Below, in pieces: positions 17,609-25,746 of a stretch of 64,000 nt of DNA (position 1 is the first letter of the stretch; each line of letters starts with the position of its first letter). The stretch covers positions 42,151-106,150 of the forward strand of contig JACPZK010000005.1 of assembly GCA_016195565.1 (NCBI GenBank), written 5' to 3'. The position numbers and the translations under genes are program-made. This DNA is from Nitrospirota bacterium (GTDB lineage: Bacteria; Nitrospirota; Thermodesulfovibrionia; Thermodesulfovibrionales; UBA1546). The notes under the pieces were generated by a model. It did no database searches. It was not told the origin of the DNA and was given only the letters and a program-made list of their open reading frames with translations.

Positions 17609-18850
17609 ATGAAATTTAGCAAAAAAGTTCTCCTGTTCCTGAGTGTAATGGGGCCCGGCATCATAACTGCGAATATAGATAATGATGCAAGCGGGATTAC
17701 CACTTATTCTGTGGCAGGCGCAAGATTCGGCTATGCGCTTCTCTGGACATTGATACCCACGACTGTTGCGCTTGTTGTGATTCAGGAGATGGTTGCAAGG
17801 ATGGGAGTTGTCACAGGCAAGGGGCTTTCAGATTTGATAAGAGAAAACTATGGCGTAAAATCAACATTCTATATGATGGCAGCCCTCCTCATCGCAAATT
17901 TCGGCACAACTCTCGCTAATTTCGCAGGATGGGCAGCGTCAATGGATATCCTCGGATTAAGCAAGTACGTGATGGTTCCTGTTGGCGCGGTGTCAGTCTG
18001 GTTCCTTGTTACAAAAGGCAGTTACAGGTCAGTTGAGAGAGTGCTGCTCTTTGCATGCCTTTTATATTTCGGGTATGTTATCTCGGGGTTCATGGCAAAA
18101 CCTGACTGGATTCCTGTTTTTAAGAACACACTTGTGCCTCAGATAAAGTGGGATTCCGAATATGCGATACTCAGCATAGCAATAATAGGCACAACAATAA
18201 CACCGTGGATGCAGTTTTACCTCCAGTCATCTATTGCAGAGAAGGGAATAAGAAAAGAGGATTATAAGGCATCCAGGCTTGATGTGATACTGGGATGTTC
18301 TATAACGGACATAATTGCATTTTTCATTATAGTTACATGCGCAGCCACGCTTTTTCCGTCAGGCATAAGGATAAATGAGGCCTCGGAGGCTGCAATTGCG
18401 CTCAAACCGCTTGCTGGAGAATATGCGTCTTTCATATTCGCTCTCTGCCTTGCCAACGGTTCGCTTCTTGGAGTGATAATAGTCCCGCTGGCAACAGCAT
18501 ATTACATATGCGAGGCAATGGGGTGGGAAGCGGGTATCAATAAAACATTCAGAGAAGCGCCTCAGTTTATGTGGATATACACAGCGCTCATAGTTGTTTC
18601 TGCCTTGGTGATATTGATTCCCGGCGCACCGCTAGTTTTTCTTATGATTCTGGCGTCTGTTGTAAACGGCATATTGCTCCCTTTTGTGCTGATATATGCG
18701 CTGTCGCTGGTGAACAACGCAAAGATAATGGGAGAATATGTAAACCCGAAGAGTTATAATTACATAACTTGGGGCACAGTAGTGGTTATAATCTGTCTCA
18801 CTGTATTTTTTGTGGTTACAAGCATAATACCTGCAGGAGGAAAGATTTAA
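17609..18850 (+). CDS. NRAMP-family divalent metal transporter
   Basis: 413 residues with about 11 hydrophobic segments, the LeuT-like fold of NRAMP/SLC11 proteins. The TM1 metal motif, usually DPGN, reads NIDNDASGI, and the TM6 MPH region reads TPWMQFYLQSS. The Met that favours Mn/Fe over Ca/Mg is therefore not in its usual context. This deviation recalls the NRAMP-related Mg2+ transporters (NRMT). Together with the MgtE-N/CBS protein upstream, Mg2+ (or Mn2+) import is the best guess. The stop overlaps the mtnA start (TAATG). Confidence 0.85.
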   Translation: MKFSKKVLLFLSVMGPGIITANIDNDASGITTYSVAGARFGYALLWTLIPTTVALVVIQEMVARMGVVTGKGLSDLIRENYGVKSTFYMMAALLIANFGTTLANFAGWAASMDILGLSKYVMVPVGAVSVWFLVTKGSYRSVERVLLFACLLYFGYVISGFMAKPDWIPVFKNTLVPQIKWDSEYAILSIAIIGTTITPWMQFYLQSSIAEKGIRKEDYKASRLDVILGCSITDIIAFFIIVTCAATLFPSGIRINEASEAAIALKPLAGEYASFIFALCLANGSLLGVIIVPLATAYYICEAMGWEAGINKTFREAPQFMWIYTALIVVSALVILIPGAPLVFLMILASVVNGILLPFVLIYALSLVNNAKIMGEYVNPKSYNYITWGTVVVIICLTVFFVVTSIIPAGGKI

Positions 18851-19908
18851 TGGTAAAAGCAATAGAGTGGAAAGACGGGAAAGTTATTATGCTTGATCAG
18901 AGCAGGCTTCCTGTGGAAGTGAAGTTCATTGAGTGCGCTGATTATCATATCATTGCCGAGGGCATAAAAAAACTCTGGATAAGAGGCGCTCCCGCAATCG
19001 GCATAGCAGCGGCAATGGGGATAGCTCTCGGCGCACAGGATATAACGGCAAAGAATTACAGGGACTTCATGAAAGGAATAGAAGTTATATGCAACGAACT
19101 TCTTGCCACAAGGCCTACGGCAGTAAATATAAAATGGGCTGTTGAGAGGATAAAAAGGCTTTTAAAAGAGAGACGCGGTGAATCGGTTGCCCGGTTAAAG
19201 GAACTTCTCATTGAAGAGGCAAAAAAGATACATGAGGAAGATATTGAGGTTAATAAGGCAATAGGAAGATGGGGCGCGCAGTTTATAAAAGACGGCGATA
19301 CAGTTCTCACTCACTGTAATGCAGGCGCTCTTGCAACAGGCGGGTACGGCACGGCAACAGCGCCGATATTTGTCGCAATAGAACAGGGCAAGAAAATACA
19401 GGTCATAGCTGATGAGACAAGGCCTGTGCTTCAGGGAGCGAGGCTTACCGCATGGGAACTGATGCAGGCAGGAGTGCCTGTGACGCTTATAACAGACAAC
19501 TCTGCGGGCGCTCTCATGAAAAAAGGCGAGATAGACCTTGCTATTGTCGGCACTGACAGGACTGTCAGGAACGGAGATGTAGCTAACAAAATCGGGACAT
19601 ATTCTGTAGCTGTATTATGCAAAGAGCATAAGATACCATTCTATGTTGCTGCGCCGCTCAACAGCATTGATTTTTCAATTTCAACAGGCGATAAGATTCC
19701 GATAGAAGAGAGAGGCGCAGAGGAAGTTACGCATATATTCGGCAGCTGCCAGATTGCGCCTGACAACGTGAAAGTGAGAAATATGGCATTTGATGTTACC
19801 CCTGCAAAATATGTGACGGCAATTATCACTGAAAAGGGCGCATTCAGGCCGAAAGACCTGAAGAAGCTGTCAAAAAAAGGCGTAAACATTGAAGAGTACA
19901 GGCTCTGA
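18850..19908 (+). CDS. mtnA: S-methyl-5-thioribose-1-phosphate isomerase
   Basis: 352 residues. IRGAPAIGIAAAMG near the start, the catalytic Cys in THCNAGALATGGYGTA and the Asp in IVGTDRTVRNGDVANKIGTY are conserved. It converts methylthioribose-1-phosphate to the ribulose form in methionine salvage from methylthioadenosine. The ATG shares a base with the upstream stop, so the two genes are coupled. No other salvage gene is near. Related aldose-phosphate isomerases exist, but the motifs fit MtnA. Confidence 0.93.
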   Translation: MVKAIEWKDGKVIMLDQSRLPVEVKFIECADYHIIAEGIKKLWIRGAPAIGIAAAMGIALGAQDITAKNYRDFMKGIEVICNELLATRPTAVNIKWAVERIKRLLKERRGESVARLKELLIEEAKKIHEEDIEVNKAIGRWGAQFIKDGDTVLTHCNAGALATGGYGTATAPIFVAIEQGKKIQVIADETRPVLQGARLTAWELMQAGVPVTLITDNSAGALMKKGEIDLAIVGTDRTVRNGDVANKIGTYSVAVLCKEHKIPFYVAAPLNSIDFSISTGDKIPIEERGAEEVTHIFGSCQIAPDNVKVRNMAFDVTPAKYVTAIITEKGAFRPKDLKKLSKKGVNIEEYRL

Positions 19909-19919
19909 GATAATTAAGC

Positions 19920-20903
19920 ATGATTAAGACAACGGATATTAAAAAGGTTTTTGATGCGTATGAAAAGGAATTAAGTCTCGTTGAGGCTAAACTTGAAGGA
20001 CTGTTCCAAAGCGAAGCTCCTCTCATACCGCTGATAGGCAAGTATCTGCTTGAGAGCGGCGGCAAGAGATTAAGGCCGCTTTTCCTGCTTTCAAGCGCAA
20101 GGCTTGCAGGCTATAAGGGGGATGAACATATAGCGCTTGCAGGCATCATAGAACTGATACATATGGCATCGCTGCTTCATGATGATGTTGTTGACGCTGC
20201 AAAGATACGCAGGGGCAGGCCGGCAGCCCATTCAGTATGGGGGAATCAGATTGTGATTCTGGTTGGAGATTTTCTGTATTCAAATGCCCTTAGAAAAGCT
20301 GTGTCCTTCAAAGATCAGAGAATAATGGAGGCCCTTTCAGAGGCAACAACGAGCATGACAGAAGGAGAGATTCTGCAGCTTCAGAAGACCGCTGATATCA
20401 ATATTACAGAGGACGAATATATAAAAATAATATCTGCCAAGACAGGCTTGCTCATATCAGCGGCATGCAGGATTGGCGCAATACTGAGTTCCGAGCTGCT
20501 CGGAGCTGAAGAAAATGCCTTTGCAATGTTCGGGCTCAAGGCAGGCACGGCTTTCCAGATGGCTGATGATATTCTTGATTACATGGCAGAAGAGAGCGAG
20601 CTTGGCAAGAAACTCGGCAAGGACATAGGAGAGGGAAAGATAACATTGCCTGTTATTTATCTTTTAAAAAATGCCTCGGCTGATGAGAAAGAGGAAATAA
20701 AACGGATAATAGAAAAACCCTCGGAAGAAGGACTCAGGCGGATTCTCGTGCTCTTCAGGCAGTACAGCGTTCTGAAAGAGTCACTCAAAAGGGCACAGGC
20801 TCTTGTTGATGAGGCAAAGGATGAGCTTTCCATATTCCCTGACTCTCCTGACAGGGACGCCATGCTGAGCCTTGCCGACTATGCAATATCAAGAGATAAA
20901 TAA
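19920..20903 (+). CDS. Long-chain polyprenyl diphosphate synthase
   Basis: 327 residues. The first Asp-rich motif is in [18 protein letters not shown] and the second in [14 protein letters not shown], as in trans-isoprenyl synthases of the IspB/HepT group. [12 protein letters not shown] precedes them. It makes the C35-C45 side-chain precursor of menaquinone and so supports the same pathway as mqnD. It begins 11 bases after mtnA and ends one base before the AMMECR1 gene. Confidence 0.93.
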   Translation: MIKTTDIKKVFDAYEKELSLVEAKLEGLFQSEAPLIPLIGKYLLESGGKRLRPLFLLSSARLAGYKGDEHIALAGIIELIHMASLLHDDVVDAAKIRRGRPAAHSVWGNQIVILVGDFLYSNALRKAVSFKDQRIMEALSEATTSMTEGEILQLQKTADINITEDEYIKIISAKTGLLISAACRIGAILSSELLGAEENAFAMFGLKAGTAFQMADDILDYMAEESELGKKLGKDIGEGKITLPVIYLLKNASADEKEEIKRIIEKPSEEGLRRILVLFRQYSVLKESLKRAQALVDEAKDELSIFPDSPDRDAMLSLADYAISRDK

Positions 20904-20904
20904 T

Positions 20905-21417
20905 ATGCATCCATTGGTCAAACTTGCAAGGCAGACAGTAGAGATTTATGTTAATGAACGCCGTGTGATAGAGCCTCCGAGCAGCTCGGAGCTTGCGCCT
21001 GAGATGAAACAAAAGGCAGGAACATTTGTCTCTATAAAAAAACACGGAGAATTAAGAGGCTGCATAGGAACTTTCATTCCTTCCTGCGAGAATGTTGCCG
21101 GGGAGATTATAAGAAACGCAATATGCGCTGCAACACAGGACCCCAGATTCCACTGTGTTGAAAAGGAAGAACTGAGCGAGCTTGCTTATTCTGTTGATGT
21201 CCTGACTCCGCCTGAAGAGGTTAAAGACCTTAAAGACCTGAATCCTAAAAAATATGGGGTAATAGTCTCAAAAGGGCAGAGGAAAGGATTGCTTCTGCCT
21301 GACCTTGAAGGTGTTGACACTGTTGAAGAGCAGCTTCGCATTGCAAAGACGAAGGCAGGCATATATGATAATGAGGAAGTTAAAATCTTCAGGTTTGAGG
21401 TTAAAAGATACCGCTAA
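20905..21417 (+). CDS. amrA: AMMECR1-domain protein (AmmeMemoRadiSam A)
   Basis: 170 residues. ELRGCIGTF (the family signature LRGCIG), the ATQDPRF segment and [20 protein letters not shown] identify the AMMECR1 fold. In many microbes this domain occurs with a Memo-like dioxygenase and a radical SAM enzyme (AmrS); an AmrS is encoded at 28372-29385, but no Memo-like gene is in the window. The start at 20905 is the first ATG after the synthase stop. Biochemical role not established. Confidence 0.9.
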   Translation: MHPLVKLARQTVEIYVNERRVIEPPSSSELAPEMKQKAGTFVSIKKHGELRGCIGTFIPSCENVAGEIIRNAICAATQDPRFHCVEKEELSELAYSVDVLTPPEEVKDLKDLNPKKYGVIVSKGQRKGLLLPDLEGVDTVEEQLRIAKTKAGIYDNEEVKIFRFEVKRYR

Positions 21418-21433
21418 CTGATAAGATAAAGCC

Positions 21434-23053
21434 ATGGCAATATCATTTAAAGGCAGTCTAAGAGAATACAGCCTTCCAAAAATACTGACCAATCTTAACA
21501 GGAAACAGGCAACGGGAACCATGGTAGTCAGCACACCTAACTTTACCAAGAAGGCGTATTTGGTAAAGGGCGATGCCGTATTTGCCGCATCATCATACGA
21601 GGACGACAGGCTCGGAGAAATGCTGCTTAAGGCAGGGAAGATTACAGTTGAGCAGTACGATAAATCTGTGGAGATATTAAAAAGAACAAAGAAAAGACTG
21701 GGCGCAATCCTTGTGGAGCTTGGCTATCTGACGCCTAAAGACCTTTTCTGGGGAGTTAAATATCAGGTAAAAGAAATAATCTGCAGCCTTTTTCAGCTTG
21801 AAGACGCTGAATGTGAATTTATGGAAGGCAATGTGCCGACAGATGAGGTCATAACACTCAAGATGAGCATGGGCAATCTTATCCATGAAGGGGTGAAAAG
21901 GATAGATAACTGGACCAGGATACGGAGAGAGCTGCCTGATACAGGGATTGCATTAAAGCTTTCAAAAGACCCTATAAACCTTTTTCAGGATGTGGAGCTG
22001 AGCCCCTATGACAAGAAACTTCTCTCTACCATAGACGGCAAAAAAACAATCAAAGAGATTATTGACAGTTCATGGATGAATTCATTTGAAGCGATGAAGA
22101 CTATCTATGTCCTCTGGTCTATCGGAATCCTTGAAGAAAAGATAGCTGAGAAGGAGGAAGTGAAAGAAGAGGCAGGCGAAACTGTATCATTGGACGATCT
22201 GCTTCAGCCCTTTGCAGAGGAAGAGGATGCGCTAATCAAAAAAGTTGAAGAGATATATTCAAATCTTGACAGGCTCAAACTGAACGAACTCCTTGAGGTC
22301 GGCGAAGATGCGGATGTGGATACAATTAAAAAGAATTACTACAGGCTTGCGCGGGAATTCCATCCTGACAGATACTTTAACACCTCTGATGCCGCGCTGA
22401 AGGATAAGCTGACAGCAGTGTTTGACGCACTTACAGCAGCATATACTGTTTTGAAGGATGATTTTAAGAGGAAGGAATATTTTGATTCTCCCGGCAAGCA
22501 AACAGGCGAGGCGCTGGCGGAAAAAATGCAGATGGAAGAAATACAAACAGAGGCGGCACAAGAGGAAATGCCTGAAGAAGAAATACATATAAAAGAAATA
22601 TCTTGGGGAGAAGTGCATTTGGAAGGAACGCCGGAGGAAAAGGTAAAGGAAGAAGAAATAAAGGAAGAAAAAGAAATCGTGAAGGACAAAGGAGAGGGAC
22701 TGTTCAAGCGAGGTGTTGATGAATTCAAGAAAGGCAAATTTGAGGATGCTGTTGCTCTTTTCAGGCAAGCCACAGAGGTAGATGCTGAAAAACCGCAGTA
22801 TTGGAGCTATCTCTCTCTGTCACTTTCAAAGGTCCCTCATAAAATGAAGGAAGCTGAAGATGCCTTGCTTAAGGCAATAAAACTTGAACCCTTAAACGGA
22901 GAGCATTATGTGAATCTCGGCTCCCTGTATCTTAAGGCAGGCCTGCACAAGAGGGCATCAGGACAGTTTGAGAAGGCCTTGAAATTTGACCCCGGAAATG
23001 TAAATGCACAGAAAGGGCTGAAACAGGCAAAGGAGAGTAAAGTGAAGAGTTGA
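21434..23053 (+). CDS. DUF4388-DnaJ-TPR multidomain protein
   Basis: 539 residues, cytosolic. Residues 1-100 are DUF4388/PATAN-like (FKGSLREYSLPKILTNLNRK), which in other proteins mediates signalling interactions. A second helical part to about 240 follows. A J-domain sits at about 280-345 with the HPD loop (AREFHPDRYF). Then comes an acidic EE-rich linker (345-420) and two or three TPRs to the end (GLFKRGVDEFKKGKFEDAV, LGSLYLKAGLHKRASGQ). It is probably an adaptor recruiting Hsp70 (DnaK) to a signalling or envelope complex. The last codons and the stop (KVKS*) lie in a heptamer repeat (AGTTGAA units). Confidence 0.85.
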   Translation: MAISFKGSLREYSLPKILTNLNRKQATGTMVVSTPNFTKKAYLVKGDAVFAASSYEDDRLGEMLLKAGKITVEQYDKSVEILKRTKKRLGAILVELGYLTPKDLFWGVKYQVKEIICSLFQLEDAECEFMEGNVPTDEVITLKMSMGNLIHEGVKRIDNWTRIRRELPDTGIALKLSKDPINLFQDVELSPYDKKLLSTIDGKKTIKEIIDSSWMNSFEAMKTIYVLWSIGILEEKIAEKEEVKEEAGETVSLDDLLQPFAEEEDALIKKVEEIYSNLDRLKLNELLEVGEDADVDTIKKNYYRLAREFHPDRYFNTSDAALKDKLTAVFDALTAAYTVLKDDFKRKEYFDSPGKQTGEALAEKMQMEEIQTEAAQEEMPEEEIHIKEISWGEVHLEGTPEEKVKEEEIKEEKEIVKDKGEGLFKRGVDEFKKGKFEDAVALFRQATEVDAEKPQYWSYLSLSLSKVPHKMKEAEDALLKAIKLEPLNGEHYVNLGSLYLKAGLHKRASGQFEKALKFDPGNVNAQKGLKQAKESKVKS

Positions 23054-23056
23054 AAG

Positions 23057-23548
23057 TTAAAAGTTGCGAATTCTTTTTCTTTTAAATATTCCGCTTTTCC
23101 CGCCGCGTTTTTCCATAAGCATAATATCAGAGATAACCATTCCCTTATCAACTGCCTTGCACATGTCATAGATTGTGAGCGCGGCGGCAGATACAGCAGT
23201 AAGCGCCTCCATCTCAACGCCTGTCTGTCCTGTTATCTTAACGCGTGATTCTATATCTATTCTGCTTTTTTTCTCATCAAGTTTGAAGTCAATATCAACA
23301 GATGTGATATTAAGAGGATGGCAGAGAGGGATAATCTCGGATGTCCTTTTTGCAGCCATAATCCCGGCAAGTTTTGCAACATTCAAAACATCGCCTTTTG
23401 AGAGCTTGCCTGCTTTTATGAGTTTAAAAGTCTCTTTTTTCATAGAGACAGAGCCTCTTGCAACAGCCATTCTTTCGGTCAATGGTTTTGAGCCTACATC
23501 AACCATTTTAGGCCTGCCCTTTTCGTCTATGTGGGTAAGTTTTTTCAC
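23057..23548 (-). CDS. moaC: Cyclic pyranopterin monophosphate synthase MoaC
   Basis: 163 residues. The MoaC blocks are all present: [34 protein letters not shown], and [19 protein letters not shown] followed by CKAVDKGM. It performs the second half of the conversion of GTP to cPMP in molybdenum cofactor synthesis, implying Mo/W enzymes elsewhere in the genome. It is convergent with the TPR gene, 3 bases between stops. No partner moa genes are in view. Confidence 0.96.
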   Translation of the reverse strand: MKKLTHIDEKGRPKMVDVGSKPLTERMAVARGSVSMKKETFKLIKAGKLSKGDVLNVAKLAGIMAAKRTSEIIPLCHPLNITSVDIDFKLDEKKSRIDIESRVKITGQTGVEMEALTAVSAAALTIYDMCKAVDKGMVISDIMLMEKRGGKSGIFKRKRIRNF

Positions 23549-23621
23549 GGATCTAATATATCATTTTGATGGGTTTATAGGCAATTGTCTACGGCAGGGT
23601 TCTCAGTTGTTTTGACAGAAT

Positions 23622-23650
23622 GTTGCGTATATGGTAAATTTTAATAAAAG
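23622..23650 (+). promoter_or_regulatory. Promoter of the 71-aa gene
   Basis: Perfect TTGACA (23622-23627), a 17-base spacer and TAAATT (23645-23650). AAAGGAGA lies before the downstream ATG. Confidence 0.5.
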
Positions 23651-23676
23651 ATTCCCAAACAAAGGAGATTGCGAAC

Positions 23677-23892
23677 ATGAAACAAGCAACAGCAAGCAGC
23701 AGCGTTGACATGCTCCATAAAATAGATGCTATTGAAAAAGAGATTATGGGTTTAAAGTTGTCGGTCATCAAAAAACTTACGCCGACCGGCAAGAAAATAA
23801 TATCTCTCAAGGGCATTCTTAAAGGCATTGACGTCACCGATGAGGATGTTGCATCCGCAAAGCAGTCCCTATATAGTAAAATTGGGATATAA
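23677..23892 (+). CDS. Small helical protein, possibly an orphan antitoxin
   Basis: 71 residues: a helical N-terminus (DMLHKIDAIEKEIMGLKLSV) and a Lys-rich middle, ending DVASAKQSLYSKIGI. It has a good promoter and ribosome site. The ending and size remind me of small antitoxins that precede PIN-domain toxins. No toxin follows: only about 40 bases lie before the oppositely oriented toxin-antitoxin pair. I do not assign a family. It may be an orphan antitoxin left by deletion of its partner. Confidence 0.55.
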   Translation: MKQATASSSVDMLHKIDAIEKEIMGLKLSVIKKLTPTGKKIISLKGILKGIDVTDEDVASAKQSLYSKIGI

Positions 23893-23932
23893 TCATCCAT
23901 GAATCCCGTCTTCCACATTTTATAAGATATAG

Positions 23933-24190
23933 TTACTTCCACATGCCCTCATCTATGGCCTCAAAGTCTTTTATTCGTTTCTGAAACTCGGCATACTCCT
24001 TATCGCTCCATGTGCCTGCAAGATGATCAAGGTCGGTATGCACTACCATCCGCGACTTCTTTTTCAGCCCTAAGTCCTCCTTCAAAATTCTCAGTAAAAC
24101 AGTATTAATGCTCGTGCCTTCCTGTTTCGCCTTTTCTTTAATCGCCTTTTTCATAGAATCATCAAGTCCTCTAAGTGTCACGACTGCCAT
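23933..24190 (-). CDS. FitA-like ribbon-helix-helix antitoxin
   Basis: 85 residues. An N-terminal RHH (VVTLRGLDDSMKKAIKEKAK ... TSINTVLLRILKEDLG) is followed by a toxin-binding tail (LDHLAGTWSDKEYAEFQK ... DEGMWK), as in FitA/VapB antitoxins. A strong AAAGGAGG precedes the ATG. It is second in the transcript, 14 bases behind the PIN toxin gene, the reverse of the usual antitoxin-first order. Confidence 0.85.
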   Translation of the reverse strand: MAVVTLRGLDDSMKKAIKEKAKQEGTSINTVLLRILKEDLGLKKKSRMVVHTDLDHLAGTWSDKEYAEFQKRIKDFEAIDEGMWK

Positions 24191-24204
24191 GCGTACCTCC
24201 TTTG

Positions 24205-24600
24205 CTACCCCTCATTAAACAATATAAGACTGTCTATATTGCCAAAATGCCCATCGTCGGTGAAAAGCGACAGCCCATGCCTCATTGCAGAGGCAGCCAC
24301 CCAGATGTCATTCGCCGGAATCGGTTTGCCCTTCCTCTTTAAATCCCAATAAATCTTGGCATAAAACTCAGCAGTTTCCTCATCCAACGGGAGGACATAA
24401 ACCCGTGCAGAATCGAGAAACTGCTCAAGCTCTTTTCTGTTTTTAGCCTCCTTGCTGCCGCCCTTGAACCCACTCAATAATTCGCCTAACGCAATTATGT
24501 TTACGCCTATGTACTCAACGGTTCTGAACACCTGCAAAGCACGATGGTCATTCCTCTTAAAAGCGGCATAGGTGTTTGTATCTATGAGAATTCTTTTCAT
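24205..24600 (-). CDS. vapC: PIN-domain toxin (VapC/FitB-like)
   Basis: 131 residues. ILIDTNTYAAFKR (first Asp), the conserved Glu in IALGELLSGF and PANDIWVAASAMRHGLSLFTDD (last Asp residues) mark an intact PIN ribonuclease site. It is encoded upstream of its antitoxin. A 9-bp inverted repeat at 24641-24674, 40 bases before the start, is the likely operator. Confidence 0.87.
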   Translation of the reverse strand: MKRILIDTNTYAAFKRNDHRALQVFRTVEYIGVNIIALGELLSGFKGGSKEAKNRKELEQFLDSARVYVLPLDEETAEFYAKIYWDLKRKGKPIPANDIWVAASAMRHGLSLFTDDGHFGNIDSLILFNEG

Positions 24601-24640
24601 ATTGCTTCTTTAGTTCAAATTCATAGCGTGCATCTAAAAA

Positions 24641-24674
24641 ATGATAGCATATTGACGGTATATTTTGCTATCAT
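24641..24674. promoter_or_regulatory. Operator-like inverted repeat upstream of the toxin gene
   Basis: ATGATAGCA (24641-24649) and TGCTATCAT (24666-24674) are perfect inverse complements 16 bases apart. The position in the promoter region of the minus-strand toxin-antitoxin pair fits binding by the RHH antitoxin. Confidence 0.55.
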
Positions 24675-24860
24675 CCTCCCTCAGCGATTGCTGAGCGGTC
24701 TTGCCCGCCGAGGAGGGATTGCTCTGCACGTTTTAAAATAATCATTTAATAGAACCGTCCCCTTTTCCGTTCTCTCGTCCCCTTTTCCGTTCTCTGACAG
24801 AATGTGTATTTTATCAGTTTTTAGACAGGCTCCACATCCCAAGTCTATCGCTGAGCAGCT
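24675..24860. repeat. Repeat remnants in a 331-base intergenic gap
   Basis: The gap 24601-24931 holds no gene that I can support. Besides the operator it contains an interrupted palindrome (CCTCC ... GGAGG with CTCAGC-GATT-GCTGAG, about 24676-24719). It also has two tandem copies of CGTCCCCTTTTCCGTTCTCT (24757-24796), a motif I associate with REP/RAYT-linked repeats, and the 15-mer TTTTTAGACAGGCTC (24818-24832), identical in inverse to the left end of the element at 1976. These look like scars of mobile-element activity. Confidence 0.5.
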
Positions 24861-24931
24861 ACAAACGTATCTAATCAAAATCTCCGGTTTGGATGTGTAT
24901 CGCGCAAGTCCATTATGGTAGAATGTGTAGC

Positions 24932-25123
24932 ATGAATGTCAGAGTTGATGAGGATAAGTGCATCGGCTGCGGGACGTGCCAGGAGATATGCCCTGCGGTT
25001 TTTTATCTGAATGAGGTGACGGGAAAATCAAAGGTTGTGGACCCTGACGGGTGCGATTATGCAGGTTGCTGCGAGGCAGCGGAAGAGAACTGCCCGGTTG
25101 AAGCGATTATGCTTGAAGAATGA
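24932..25123 (+). CDS. [4Fe-4S] ferredoxin, monocluster type
   Basis: 63 residues. CIGCGTCQEICP provides three ligands, and a distal Cys-Pro (NCPVEAI) the fourth. Two further Cys (AGCCEAA region) resemble those that form a disulfide or extra ligand in Thermotoga/Pyrococcus-type ferredoxins. It is a low-potential electron carrier in the cytoplasm. The start at 24932 is the family start (MNVRVDEDKC). Confidence 0.9.
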   Translation: MNVRVDEDKCIGCGTCQEICPAVFYLNEVTGKSKVVDPDGCDYAGCCEAAEENCPVEAIMLEE

Positions 25124-25174
25124 TTTTTATAACTTACTTTCTGCGCCGAAATCAAATAGTCTGGAGAATAAAGT

Positions 25175-25726
25175 ATGGAACGAGTGAAAATTGTATTGTG
25201 CGGCATGGTAATGGTCTTCATTTTGAGTGGTTGTGCCACAACCGGCGGTAAAACCACTCAAGACAAACGCCAGTCTATTCTCTCCATGAGAGACGAAGTT
25301 CTGAGCTTTATAAAATACACCCTCAGGCAAGAGCCGAGATTGCAGCGGCGCCGGGTTATGCAGTTTTCAGCAACGTCAACATCAATATAATTTTCGCCAG
25401 CTTCGGCGGCGGCTATGGGGTTGTTAACGACAATAAAACCGGCAGGCCCGTTTTCATGAAAATGGGAGAGGTCGGTATCGGGTTAGGGCTTGGCGTTAAG
25501 GATTTTCGCGCTGTATTTATATTCCATGACAGGGCAACTCTGACAAAGTTCATCAACAGCGGCTGGGAATTCGGGGGGCATGCCGATGCAGCGGCTAAGG
25601 CTGGCGACAAAGGCGCAGCTGTTGGAGGCGAAGCCTTGATCGATGGCATAACTATTTATCAGTTAACGAAGAGCGGGCTGGCGCTTCAGGTTACGGTTAA
25701 AGGAACAAGACGACGAGTTGAATTGA
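25175..25726 (+). pseudogene. SYLF-domain lipoprotein, frameshifted twice
   Basis: Frame 1 gives a lipoprotein signal (GMVMVFILSGCATTGGK) and MRDEVL. The continuation LYKIHPQARAEIAAAPGYAV is in another frame, so about one base is missing near 25306. That second frame then reads a full SYLF core (FASFGGGYGVVNDNKTGR, VGIGLGLGVKDFRAVFIF). At about 25708 the expected ending DDELN plus stop (TGA 25724-25726) appears in yet another frame, while the open frame runs on into antisense dapA. SYLF proteins bind lipids in the envelope. Two breaks suggest a decaying gene, although assembly errors are possible. Confidence 0.75.
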
Positions 25727-25746
25727 GCAATCTCAGCGCCGCCTTT

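Noticed and set aside
22259..22768. Antisense ORF rich in Phe and Leu
   Set aside because: Mirror of the Glu/Lys-rich linker of the DUF4388-DnaJ-TPR protein.
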